From the NCBI RefSeq assembly GCF_003253705.1, contig NZ_QKYU01000036.1, forward strand, positions 1-32,846: DNA of 32,846 nt, written 5' to 3'. Below are positions 9,143 through 17,594 of the stretch, in pieces. A model generated the notes under the pieces. It was not told where the DNA came from. It searched no databases and saw only the letters and a list, made by a program, of their open reading frames with translations. How positions within the stretch are numbered: the first letter of the stretch is position 1; each line of letters begins with the position of its first letter. Origin of the DNA: Humitalea rosea. GTDB taxonomy: Bacteria > Pseudomonadota > Alphaproteobacteria > Acetobacterales > Acetobacteraceae. Position numbers and translations under genes: made by a program.

Positions 9143-9191
9143 GGCGGCAACCTGAAGCCAGTCGCCCCGGCTGACCAGCCCCGCGCGCCCC

Positions 9192-11294
9192 TCAGGCGAC
9201 GGCGCGGCCGGGGCCGATGGCCTCGGACACGGCGCGGCGCAGCGCCTCGGCGCCGATCGGCTTGGTCACCACCGCCCGCATGCCGGCCTTGAGGCAGGCG
9301 ATATGTGCCTCCGGCGTCACATCGCCGGTCATCGCCAGGATCGGCACCCGGCCGCGGCGCCCGGCAATGGAGCGGATGGCCCGGGCGGCCGTCAGCCCGT
9401 CCATCACGGGCATGTTGAGATCCATCACCACGAGGTCGAAATCCTCGGCCTCCGCGGCCGCGACGGCGCTGGCGCCATCCTCCACCATCTTCAGCACATG
9501 CCCGTCCGGGGCCAGGAATTCCCGCAGCAGGATCTGGTTGGCGCGGACATCCTCGGCGACCAGGATCTTGCCGGTGACGCGCAGGGCCATCGGCAGCTGC
9601 GGCTTGGCAACGATGGTCGGGACCACGGGGGCCTCCGCGGATTGCAGGCGGATGGTGAAATGGAAGCGGCTGCCCTGCCCTGGCGTGCTTTCGGCATCGA
9701 TGGCCCCGCCCATCTCGACCGCCAGCATCCGGCAGATGGCAAGCCCGAGCCCGCTGCCGCCATGCCGCCGCGCGGTGGAGGCATCGGCCTGCTCGAACCG
9801 ATTGAACAGCCGCGCCAGCATCTCGGGCGCCATGCCGATGCCGCTGTCGCTGACCGAAACGCCAAGCTCGATCGCCCCGCCCGAAAGCTGGCGGTGGTGC
9901 GCCGCGAGGATGATCTCCCCCTTGGTGGTGAATTTCACCGCGTTGCCCAGCAGATTGTCGAGGATCTGACGCAGGCGCACGGGATCGCCGGTCACCCACT
10001 GCGGCAGGTCCGGCGCAAGCCGCACCTGCAGCCGCAGGCCCTTGGCCGCCGCCTGCGCCTGCGCCATGCCGGCGGCATCGTTGCAGGCGGTGGGGAGGTC
10101 GAAGACCAGGGCCTCCACCCGCATCCGCCCGGCCTCGGATTTCGAGAAGTCGAGCACGTCATCCACGATGACCTTGAGCGACCGGCCGGCGCGGCGCTGG
10201 TGCTCCACCCATTCGCGCTGCTGCGGCGTCAGGGACGATCGGGCCAGCAGGTCGGAAAAGCCGAGGATGCCCTGCAACGGGGTCCGCAGCTCATGGCTGA
10301 CATCGGCCAGCAAGGCGGCGCGCTCCCGCGCCTCGCGCTGGGTCCGGCGCAGGCCGTGGCGGAAAGCGAGGATGGCGACCACGCAGGCGGTGAGCAAAGC
10401 CGCGATCCCGCCGCCGAACAGCAGGGCGCGGATGCGGGCCTGCGGGGCGAGGGCCAGCGCCACCGGCACCGAGACGCCGACATGCCAGCCGGGAATGTCG
10501 TTCAGCGGCATGACGGCACGCATCGCATCGACGCCCTCGGTGGTGAGCACGCGCCGCACCATGAAGCCGACCGTCCCCGTCATGTCGATGTAGTTGGCGG
10601 CGGCGCGGGTGCCGATGATGGCTTCCTGGCTGGAATTCCGCCCGACGATGACATGGTTGGAATCGGTCACGGTGCCGATCCAGCCCTCGGGCAGGCCGGC
10701 GGTGGCGACCGCCCGCGACAGGGCGGACGGCGGGATCGTCGCCGTCAGCGTGTAGCGTGGGCGGCCATCGCGCATGACCGGCACGCGAATGCCGATCCGC
10801 CCCTCTTGCAGGGCGCTGACGTCCGGTTGCGCCGTGGCCAGCACCCGGCGGATGGCGGCCGGGTCCACCGGACGGTCACCGACGGCGGTATTGCCGGGCC
10901 GCAGGGAAAACAGCCGCGCGGCGCCGTCGCTCAGCAGCAGATTCGCCCAATCCGGCGCTTGCTCCGCCACGCGGGCGGCGTCGATGCGAAAGGATTCGAG
11001 ATCGTCCCGCTCCAGGTCCAGCGATGTCGCCAGGACGCGGAGCATCGAGGTGGTGCCCAGGACGTTGTATTCGATGGAATGGGCCAGGGCGACGGTGCTC
11101 TGGCGCAGCCGTTCCTCCATTTCGCCCAGGCTGCGGGCGCTCACCATCTCGACCAGTACCAGCGAATAAGTGGCCAGCGGCAGCAGCGCGAAGAGCGCCC
11201 ATATCGCGCCGCCGAGGCGCGCGCCGCGCAGAAACGACCGGACTCCGCGCAGCCGATTGCGCGAGGGTCCGCTCCCAAACCCGCCGAGCGTCAT
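9192..11294 (-). CDS. hybrid sensor histidine kinase with receiver domain
   Basis: A 700-residue inner-membrane signalling protein. One helix (about residues 28-49) leads into a periplasmic sensor region (50-285), probably of the double-Cache type from its size and secondary-structure pattern. A second helix follows at about 291-311. The cytoplasmic part has a HisKA dimerisation domain with phospho-acceptor His334 in DVSHELRTP. It then has an HATPase domain with N-box DNLLGNAVKF, G1 DSGIGM and G2 GGSGLGLAIC. Last is a receiver with Asp625 in VVMDLNMP and Lys678 in VVTKP. All phosphorelay residues are intact. No separate response regulator or Hpt protein is encoded nearby, so its output partner lies elsewhere. 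The signal is unknown. The start is the ATG at 11294; 52 bases separate it from the nuclease-helicase gene upstream. Confidence 0.95.
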   Translation of the reverse strand: MTLGGFGSGPSRNRLRGVRSFLRGARLGGAIWALFALLPLATYSLVLVEMVSARSLGEMEERLRQSTVALAHSIEYNVLGTTSMLRVLATSLDLERDDLESFRIDAARVAEQAPDWANLLLSDGAARLFSLRPGNTAVGDRPVDPAAIRRVLATAQPDVSALQEGRIGIRVPVMRDGRPRYTLTATIPPSALSRAVATAGLPEGWIGTVTDSNHVIVGRNSSQEAIIGTRAAANYIDMTGTVGFMVRRVLTTEGVDAMRAVMPLNDIPGWHVGVSVPVALALAPQARIRALLFGGGIAALLTACVVAILAFRHGLRRTQREARERAALLADVSHELRTPLQGILGFSDLLARSSLTPQQREWVEHQRRAGRSLKVIVDDVLDFSKSEAGRMRVEALVFDLPTACNDAAGMAQAQAAAKGLRLQVRLAPDLPQWVTGDPVRLRQILDNLLGNAVKFTTKGEIILAAHHRQLSGGAIELGVSVSDSGIGMAPEMLARLFNRFEQADASTARRHGGSGLGLAICRMLAVEMGGAIDAESTPGQGSRFHFTIRLQSAEAPVVPTIVAKPQLPMALRVTGKILVAEDVRANQILLREFLAPDGHVLKMVEDGASAVAAAEAEDFDLVVMDLNMPVMDGLTAARAIRSIAGRRGRVPILAMTGDVTPEAHIACLKAGMRAVVTKPIGAEALRRAVSEAIGPGRAVA

Positions 11295-11346
11295 CGGGCG
11301 GCGCGAGAAGTTGCGTGTAGGTCAAGATGCGCCATGCCCTGCAACC

Positions 11347-13371
11347 TTAGGCGTCAAACCCTATCGATGCGCAACCGGCCAAGTCTCGGAAGTCGCGATT
11401 TCGCCCGTCGGAGGCAGGCAACACGGGCGTGGCGGGTCGGGCGCCGCAGCGCAGCAGGAAGGTGGCCACCGCATCGAATTGCGCGGGATCGCGGGTAGGG
11501 TCGCTGTGCTCGCCCGCGGGCACATAGACCACCGTCTCGTAGCGCGCCCGGGTCAACAGCACGCGATAGGTATTGCGAACAAACTCAAGGTCCTGCGCCT
11601 TGGTGACCCGGTTCCACCGCGTGCCGGCAAAGGACCGCGCGGCCCAGGCCCCCGCATCACGAACCAGATCCCCGCCCCAGGCCAGGCCGACGACGTCCAA
11701 TTCCAGCCCCTGGCAGGTGTATTCCGTCGCCACGACCTCAAGCGCGTCGCTCCCCCGCACATCGGGCCAACGCCGCAGGAACCAGTCCGGCGCATTGTCC
11801 GCGGCCCCGACCTCGACCCCGAGGCCTTCGGCCCGCAACCGTCTGGCGCCTGAACTCGCGACCAGGCCGGCGCGGCGCAAGCCGCGGGCAAGGCCACGCA
11901 GCATCGCCCGCATGTCGGCAAGATCGCGGGTGACGAAGAAGGGCACGCCCCCTTCGGCCAGGGCGATGGCCGCGGCGCGGGGTGCGTCGCCATCCAGCAC
12001 TGCCTCGACCCAGGCGGCACCGATATCGGAGGTGACGGAGCGAACGGGAACGGTCAGGTCGAGATCCGGATCGATCGTCAACCAGGGCGCGGGCGCGTCA
12101 GACAGGCGCTGGACCGGATCGGTGGCCGTGATGACACGCTCCGCCGCAATCGCCTGCCAGAGCCCGTCGGCCTCCGCGATGACACGGCCCCATTCCGCGA
12201 GCCCGGCCTCACCGGTGTTGATCTCCTGCCCATTGCCGATCAGCGCGACGATGACGGCCCAGCCGGGAACGCGGGCCATGATCGCCAGCGTATGGGCGGG
12301 TTCGCTCATGGTCAGGCGGCTTGCGCGGCGCAGCGTGTCGCGGGTGGCCTGGGCCTGATCCCAGGCGCGCTGGGCCTCGTCGAAGACGATGACATGCTCC
12401 GGCGGGGTGCCGGCCAGATTGTCTTCAAGGAAGCGGTGCACATTCTGCAGCGCCATCTTGGTGCGCCGCCGCGCCTCGGAGGGTTTGGTGCCGTGCCGCT
12501 CGATCGCGTCCCGCGCCAGGGCCTCGCGCAGCACGGCCACCAGCGGGGCATTGCCGGTCAGGAAGGCGGCCCCTTCCTGCCGGGCGGGGCCGAAGACGGT
12601 GTTCAGCCCGCACAAGGTTTTGCCGGCGCCCGGAATGCCCGTGACGAAAACGATCCTGCGCTGGCCAAGCCTGCGGGCTTCGTCCACATGCCGCGCGATC
12701 GCGGCCGTCGTCCGCGTCAAATTGGGCAGATCGGCCCGCGCCGCGGCGATCGCGGCGACACCGTTGCGGGCGTAGAGCAGGGTCGCCGCCTCAACGATAT
12801 GCGGCACAGGGCGATAGGGTGCGGCGATCCAGTCCGGCCCGTCGAGCGGGGCGAACGGCTCCGGCGCCGTCGCCAGGATTGCCGCGACCAGCGCCGGCAA
12901 GGCCGCAGGCGTGGTGGCGATTGGGCTGAGCACGCCATGCCAGATCAGCGGCGGATCGAAGACATCCACGGCGCCAGCCCCGGACGCCACGACCAGCGGG
13001 ATGATGGGATGGTCGCGGCTTCCGGAGTGGAAGTCGCGAAGATCCAGCGCGTAATCCTCGGCCTGGGCGAAGGCGGCGGGGTCGGCGCGTCCGGTCTTGA
13101 ACTCCAGGACCAGCAGCGCCTTCGGCGTGACGATCACCGCATCCGCCCGCTTTTCCAGGCGCATCAGGTCGTATTCCAGCGCGATGGTCCAGGCGGCGCC
13201 GTCGGCATCGGCGACCAGGCGTTTCAGCGCCTCGATCTGCGGTGTCCAGACCAGGGTCTGCCCCGCCTCGGCTGCCAGCCGGAGCGACTGCGCCACCGCC
13301 AGCCGGCCGACGATCTCAGCCGTGGCCGTCGCCAGCAACTCCTGCCCGGTGCAAGCAAACCACGGTGTCAT
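11347..13371 (-). CDS. RecB-like nuclease fused to DUF2075 (Schlafen-type) helicase
   Basis: A 674-residue cytoplasmic protein. The N-terminal third contains a PD-(D/E)xK-type nuclease signature: a charged LEKRADAVIV (Asp77) followed by LLVLEFKTG (Glu90, Lys92). After a spacer comes a superfamily 1-like ATPase with Walker A TGIPGAGKT (Lys251) and Walker B VIVFDEAQ (Asp331, Glu332). C-terminal helicase motifs are EYTCQGLELDVV (550-561) and YRVLLTRAR (602-610). This is the DUF2075/SLFN-g3-helicase group. Biochemical roles are poorly known; homologues are often found in mobile or defence regions. Here it stands alone among housekeeping genes. The frame is open upstream as a shadow; the ATG at 13371 overlaps the EamA stop as ATGA and fits the fold. 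Domain calls are firm, the role (defence or DNA/RNA repair) is inference. Confidence 0.88.
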   Translation of the reverse strand: MTPWFACTGQELLATATAEIVGRLAVAQSLRLAAEAGQTLVWTPQIEALKRLVADADGAAWTIALEYDLMRLEKRADAVIVTPKALLVLEFKTGRADPAAFAQAEDYALDLRDFHSGSRDHPIIPLVVASGAGAVDVFDPPLIWHGVLSPIATTPAALPALVAAILATAPEPFAPLDGPDWIAAPYRPVPHIVEAATLLYARNGVAAIAAARADLPNLTRTTAAIARHVDEARRLGQRRIVFVTGIPGAGKTLCGLNTVFGPARQEGAAFLTGNAPLVAVLREALARDAIERHGTKPSEARRRTKMALQNVHRFLEDNLAGTPPEHVIVFDEAQRAWDQAQATRDTLRRASRLTMSEPAHTLAIMARVPGWAVIVALIGNGQEINTGEAGLAEWGRVIAEADGLWQAIAAERVITATDPVQRLSDAPAPWLTIDPDLDLTVPVRSVTSDIGAAWVEAVLDGDAPRAAAIALAEGGVPFFVTRDLADMRAMLRGLARGLRRAGLVASSGARRLRAEGLGVEVGAADNAPDWFLRRWPDVRGSDALEVVATEYTCQGLELDVVGLAWGGDLVRDAGAWAARSFAGTRWNRVTKAQDLEFVRNTYRVLLTRARYETVVYVPAGEHSDPTRDPAQFDAVATFLLRCGARPATPVLPASDGRNRDFRDLAGCASIGFDA

Positions 13372-14231
13372 GCGCGCCTCGGCCAGGTTGCCAGCACCAC
13401 GCTTCCCAGCAGCAGCGCGAAGCCGGCAGCATGGGCCGCCGAGCCGCTCTCGCCCAGCACCACCAGCGCCACCGCCGCCGCCGTTGCCGGCAGGAAGGCG
13501 GTGAAGATCCCCGCCAGCCCCGCCTTCACCCGCTTCAACCCGGCGTACCAGAGCAGCAGGCACAGCACGCTGGCGGTGAGCGCGTGGAACAGCAGCAGCA
13601 CCGCCAGGCGCGGATCGGCCAGCACCACCACCTCGCCCAGCACTGGCAGGCAGAGCGGCGCCAGCAGCGCCACCGAAAACCCCTGCATCCAGAGCGAGGC
13701 CGTCACCACCGGCACCCGCCCCGCGATGCGGCGCGCCAGCACGGCATAGACCGCCTCGCCACAGACCCCGGCAAAGACCAGCACATCGCCGAGCAGCGAG
13801 ACCTCCACCCCGCCGCCGCGCGCCAAAGCGATCGCGCCCATGCCGCCCGCCGCCAGCACCACCGCCAGCCATTGCCGGGGCGGCAACCGCTCCCGCAGCC
13901 AGATCGCACCGCCGACGGCGATGACGGCGGGGAGCGTGGCCAGCACAAGCCCGGCCTCAAGCGCCCCGGTCAGCCGCAGCCCCGCCAGCAGCGCCGAATT
14001 GTAGAGCACCGTCCCGAACAGCGCCTGCCAGAACAGGTTCTTCGTCACGTCCCAAGGCAGCCGCACCGGCCCGTCGATCATCCGCGCCAGCGGCCAGAGC
14101 ACGGCGCAGGCGATCAGGCAGCGCAGCCCCGCGATCATCGGCACGGGCAGGCTTTCGGCCAACAGCTTCGCCACCGCCACATTCGCACCCACCAGGGCCA
14201 TGGAGGAGGCGAGTTGCAGATAAGGGATCAG
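13368..14231 (-). CDS. EamA/DMT-family exporter
   Basis: Inner-membrane transporter of the drug/metabolite superfamily with ten predicted helices in two repeats of five (roughly residues 5-140 and 150-280). The ALVGANVAVAKLLAESLP stretch corresponds to the usual first-helix WGSNFVxxKLALE motif. The substrate may be an amino acid or other metabolite and is not predictable. The start is ambiguous. An ATG at 14201 would cut into helix 1. A CTG at 14231 overlaps the TGA of the upstream GNAT gene in the same four-base manner seen at other junctions here and gives a normal-length first helix (287 residues). No ATG, GTG or TTG lies between the CTG and the region that is clearly a shadow of the GNAT gene. 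I give the longer form. The stop overlaps the nuclease-helicase start. Confidence 0.85.
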   Translation of the reverse strand: MIPYLQLASSMALVGANVAVAKLLAESLPVPMIAGLRCLIACAVLWPLARMIDGPVRLPWDVTKNLFWQALFGTVLYNSALLAGLRLTGALEAGLVLATLPAVIAVGGAIWLRERLPPRQWLAVVLAAGGMGAIALARGGGVEVSLLGDVLVFAGVCGEAVYAVLARRIAGRVPVVTASLWMQGFSVALLAPLCLPVLGEVVVLADPRLAVLLLFHALTASVLCLLLWYAGLKRVKAGLAGIFTAFLPATAAAVALVVLGESGSAAHAAGFALLLGSVVLATWPRRA

Positions 14232-15373
14232 GAATCCTCGCCCGCCCGCCGAAAGGGCGAGCCGGTGGCAAGCTCGGCCATGTTCGCCGCCATCGCCACC
14301 CGCTCGCGGGCCAGGAAATCGGCGATGGCGGCACGCAGCCCGCGATGCTCGATCCAATGCGCGGAATGGGTCGCGACCGGCAGATAGCCACGCTGGATCT
14401 TGTGCTCGCCCTGGGCGCCGGCCTCGACGCGGGAGAGGCCATTGGCGATGGCGAAATCGATGGCCTGATAATAGCACAGCTCGAAATGCAGGAAGGGCGA
14501 CTCGACCAACGTGCCCCAGTTGCGGCCGTAGAGCGTGTCGGCGCCGATCAGGTTCAGCGCGCAGGCGACCGGCTCACCATCCTTCTCAGCGACCATCAGC
14601 ACGACGCGATCGCCCAGGCGATCCGCCATCAGCGGCCAGAATTTTTCGGTGAGGTAGGCGCTGCCCCATTTGCGATCGACGGTGTTCTGGTAGCAGCGGT
14701 TGAACACCCGCCAATGGCGCGGCGTGATCTCGGCCCCGCGCAGGGCGCGGAACACCAGCCCGGCGTTCTGGGCATCGCGCCGCTCGCGCCGGATCGCCTT
14801 GCGCTTGCTGGAGCGGAACAGGCTGAGGAAATCGTCGAAGGACGAAAACCCGGCGTTGGACCAGTGGAACTGCACCCCGGTGCGGCGCAGCCAGCCGGAC
14901 TCCTCCAACCCGCGCGCCTCATCCTCGCCGCAGAAGGTGACGTGGCAGGAGGAGAAGCCGATTTCCTGCGTCGCCTGGCGCAGGGCGCCGCCCATCACCT
15001 CGGCGGGCATCGCGCCCATCAACCGCCGCCCCGGCACCGGGCTGAACGGCACCGCGACCTGGAGCTTGGGGTAATACTCGCCCCCCGCGCGCTCGAAGGC
15101 TTGCGCCCAGCCGTGGTCGAAGACGTATTCGCCGTAGGAATGGCTTTTCGCATAGGCCGGCGCGCAGCCCATGATGGTCCCGGCCTCATCGCGCAGCACC
15201 GCATGCTGCGGCAGCCAGCCGGTGCGGGCATTGGCGCTGCCGCTATCCTCCAGCGCCGAGAGGAAGGCGTGGCTGGTGAAGGGATTGTCCCCACCGGCCA
15301 GCGCATCCCATTCGGCGGCCGGGATCTCGGCGATGGCGCGGTGGAGGCTGAGGTTCAGGGTTTGCGGCGGCAT
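14228..15373 (-). CDS. GNAT-like protein, DUF482/COG3146 family
   Basis: A 381-residue soluble protein of the COG3146/DUF482 family, which is built like a tandem GNAT fold and related to the Fem aminoacyltransferases. Family marks include NPFTSHAFLSALEDSGS near the N terminus, YVFDHGWAQAFERAGG, YPKLQVAVPFSPVPG, and the C-terminal LHFELCYYQAIDFAI and EAGAQGEHKIQRGY. The family has been annotated as linked to peptidoglycan biosynthesis, but its substrate is not established. The ATG at 15373 starts just before the conserved region; upstream codons encode an Arg/Ser/Ala-rich shadow. No clear ribosome binding site is seen. The gene is 40 bases downstream of the RidA-family gene. Confidence 0.9.
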   Translation of the reverse strand: MPPQTLNLSLHRAIAEIPAAEWDALAGGDNPFTSHAFLSALEDSGSANARTGWLPQHAVLRDEAGTIMGCAPAYAKSHSYGEYVFDHGWAQAFERAGGEYYPKLQVAVPFSPVPGRRLMGAMPAEVMGGALRQATQEIGFSSCHVTFCGEDEARGLEESGWLRRTGVQFHWSNAGFSSFDDFLSLFRSSKRKAIRRERRDAQNAGLVFRALRGAEITPRHWRVFNRCYQNTVDRKWGSAYLTEKFWPLMADRLGDRVVLMVAEKDGEPVACALNLIGADTLYGRNWGTLVESPFLHFELCYYQAIDFAIANGLSRVEAGAQGEHKIQRGYLPVATHSAHWIEHRGLRAAIADFLARERVAMAANMAELATGSPFRRAGEDS

Positions 15374-15413
15374 GGGGGAATTGTGCGCCGCAGCGGCCGC
15401 CGCGCAACCTCTC

Positions 15414-15881
15414 TCAGGAGAGCTCGAAAATCCCCTCGACCTCGACCGAGGCATCGCCCGGCAGCACGCTCACGCCGATGGCGGTGCGGGCATGGCGCCC
15501 GGCCTCGCCGAAGATCGCCACGGCGGCGTCCGAGGCGCCATTCACCACCAGCGGCTGGTCGGTGAAATCGGGCGTGGAGGACACATAGCCGGTGATGCGC
15601 AGCACGCGCTTCACGCGGTCCAGATCGCCGCCGGCGGCGACCTTCAGATGCCCCAGCATGGCGAGGAAGCAGGCGCGCGCGCCTTCCTGCCCGGTCGCGA
15701 CGGCAACGCCGGCGCCGAGCTTGCCCGTCGGCCAGATCGCGCCATCGCGGCGCGGCACCTGGCCAGAGACATAGACGGTGGTGCCGGTGATGGTGAAGGG
15801 GATGTAGTTGGCGATCGGCGTCCCGGCCTCAGGCAGGGTCAGCCCGAGTTCAGCAAGGCGGGCTTCGATCTTTCCGGTCAT
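15414..15881 (-). CDS. RidA family protein (YjgF-like)
   Basis: A 155-residue protein of the Rid family, whose archetype hydrolyses reactive enamine/imine intermediates made by PLP enzymes. Features seen: N-terminal KIEARLAELGLTLPEAGTPI, the VYVSGQVPRRDG strand, the LKVAAGGDLDRVKRVLRITG helix-strand and the C-terminal VEVEGIFEL. The length (about 155) and the LPEAG..IANYIPF opening match the longer Rid group common in alphaproteobacteria rather than RidA itself. The terminal region has RTAIGVSVLPGDASVE. RidA proper has a catalytic Arg in a RxxV/C context, and here RTAIGV provides one. The start is the ATG at 15881, with AGGA about ten bases upstream. It is 54 bases after the NrdJ-like gene. 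Confidence 0.9.
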   Translation of the reverse strand: MTGKIEARLAELGLTLPEAGTPIANYIPFTITGTTVYVSGQVPRRDGAIWPTGKLGAGVAVATGQEGARACFLAMLGHLKVAAGGDLDRVKRVLRITGYVSSTPDFTDQPLVVNGASDAAVAIFGEAGRHARTAIGVSVLPGDASVEVEGIFELS

Positions 15882-15935
15882 GGTCACTGCATCCTGTCGT
15901 GTGGCGCGCAACTTCGCCGAAGCGTCGGCGCGGGT

Positions 15936-17438
15936 CTATCCCACCAAGCGGAATGCCCGCCGACGCCCGACCGGCGAGGGCGCGGCCGGCAGATCCAGCG
16001 GCAGCAGCGGCATCCCGTCCTCGGGCGGCTCGGCCCAATGCTCCTCGCCCGGGTCGGGCAGGTCGGCGCGGGAGAACAAATCGGCCGCGAGCCGGCGGAA
16101 CCCCCAATCCAGCACCGAGGTCGCCCGGCGGATCGAGGGATCGCCCTCCACCGCGCCACCGGGGCCGAAGGGAGCATAGGCATAGGCCTCGACGAAGTCC
16201 GCGAGCGGAACCCCGGCCCCGAGCCCGGTGGTGACCGCCGCGGAAGCGGCATCCAGCATGGCGCGCAGCAGGCTCGCCTCACGCGGGACGGTGAAGCCGA
16301 TCTCGATCGGCGCACCCCCCGCGGCAAAACCCATCTTCATCGCCACCCGCTGCCCACCGATGGTCGCGCGCCAGATGGTGCTGGCGGCGCGGACCGGCGG
16401 GTTGCGGCGCGGGGCCGCGGCGGGGGCGCGGGCGGTGGCGGGCGGCGCGGGCGGCAGGGCATGGAGGTAGGGGCGCACCGCCGCCTCCATCGCCTGGCGC
16501 GCCGCCTGGTCGGGTGGGGCCAGCAGCATGGCGGCGCGGTCCCCGGCGCGGCGGGCGGCGGCGGTCGGCAGGTCGATGACGCGGCCGGTGCCGTCCCAGG
16601 CGGGACGGGTCGGGCCGGGCGCGGGGGCAAGCCCGGCCGATTCGGCGCCGAGCAGCGCCTCGACCGCATCGGCCGGCGTCAGGGCGAAGACCACCGAATG
16701 GCGCAGCCCGGGCGCCGAGGCGGCGGCATCCAGGGCCGCGCGGGCGGCCTCGGCCAGCCCGGGCAGCACCGTCTCGGCGGGCGGCGCCGGCCAGAGCAAA
16801 GCGGCGGGCTCCCGCGCCTCCAGGTGATCGGTCAATCGGCCCGATGCGGCCTCGGCGGCGCCACGGGTCAAGGCGGCAAGGCCGGCCGCGACCTGCCGCG
16901 CCTCGGCCCCGGCATAGGGCAGCGCCAGCGCGGCCAGCAGCCCCGCCAGATCGGCGAAGCCGACCGCGATGCGGGTGGCGCGGGCATTGCCGGCGATCTC
17001 GGCGGCCATCACCCCTACCGCCACGGCCTGGGCATAGCCGGCGGTATCGAATTGCCCGGCTCCATCCAGGAAGGCCGGCAGGTTCAGCACGAAGCGCGGT
17101 GCCGTGGTGGCGGCGTTGCGCCAGGTCGCCATGCCCGGCGCCCCGCGCCGGGCCAGCAGCAGCCGGCGCAGGCTCGTCGCGAAGGCCTCGGCGGCCTCGG
17201 CCGAGTCGAGCACGCCAAGGCGGCGGCCCCGCGCGGCCAGGCGCCGGATCCAGCCCTCGGCCAGGCTCGGCAGGCTGACCACGCCATCCCCGATCGCGAG
17301 GGCGGCAATGGCCGCGGCGGCGCCGTCGTCCCACCCCGCCGGCAAGGCGATGTGGCGAGGTTCGGCGTCCGGATCGGCGCCGGCGCGGGTGCGCCGCAGC
17401 GCGACCCCGGCCCAGATGGTTCCCGTGGCAGATGACAT
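15936..17438 (-). CDS. cysteine-free NrdJ-like protein with TSCPD-type C-terminal domain
   Basis: A 500-residue protein that I read as a degenerate relative of the large B12-dependent (class II) ribonucleotide reductase of alphaproteobacteria. The region 353-460 (GGQRVAMKMG..., GVPLADFVEAYAY, EGDPSIRRATSVLDWGFRRL) aligns by eye with the conserved NrdJ C-terminal domain (GGHKVYLRTG, GVPLEEFVxAFTF, GNDxIKxATSILDYVFREL). Residues 113-200 (RFVLNLPAFLDGAGQFDTAGY through AGLLAALALPYAG) resemble the NrdJ core after its radical site. Residues 249-270 resemble the MDCDTTGIEPD segment. The translated sequence contains no cysteine, so thiyl-radical catalysis and dithiol reduction are impossible. A Pro/Ala-rich linker (327-350) joins the parts. 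It may be a regulator or partner of a genuine NrdJ elsewhere. Start: the ATG at 17438, divergent from the NDUFA12 gene. Confidence 0.8.
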   Translation of the reverse strand: MSSATGTIWAGVALRRTRAGADPDAEPRHIALPAGWDDGAAAAIAALAIGDGVVSLPSLAEGWIRRLAARGRRLGVLDSAEAAEAFATSLRRLLLARRGAPGMATWRNAATTAPRFVLNLPAFLDGAGQFDTAGYAQAVAVGVMAAEIAGNARATRIAVGFADLAGLLAALALPYAGAEARQVAAGLAALTRGAAEAASGRLTDHLEAREPAALLWPAPPAETVLPGLAEAARAALDAAASAPGLRHSVVFALTPADAVEALLGAESAGLAPAPGPTRPAWDGTGRVIDLPTAAARRAGDRAAMLLAPPDQAARQAMEAAVRPYLHALPPAPPATARAPAAAPRRNPPVRAASTIWRATIGGQRVAMKMGFAAGGAPIEIGFTVPREASLLRAMLDAASAAVTTGLGAGVPLADFVEAYAYAPFGPGGAVEGDPSIRRATSVLDWGFRRLAADLFSRADLPDPGEEHWAEPPEDGMPLLPLDLPAAPSPVGRRRAFRLVG

Positions 17439-17594
17439 GGGTGGAGACTATCGGCCCCGACCCGGGCTGGGAAGCCGCATCTAGTGGCTCAACACCGGCC
17501 GAACCCCAACAAGTTGTGGAAAAGCCCTCGATTTTGCACGGCGGCATCCAACATGCGACAAGTCGCCCCCGATCCCCTGCTGGACAGTGCCGCC

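Noticed and set aside
9303-11498. 731-codon plus-strand frame opposite the sensor kinase
   Set aside because: It is the antisense of a well-supported histidine kinase with all motifs; the composition is random-like.
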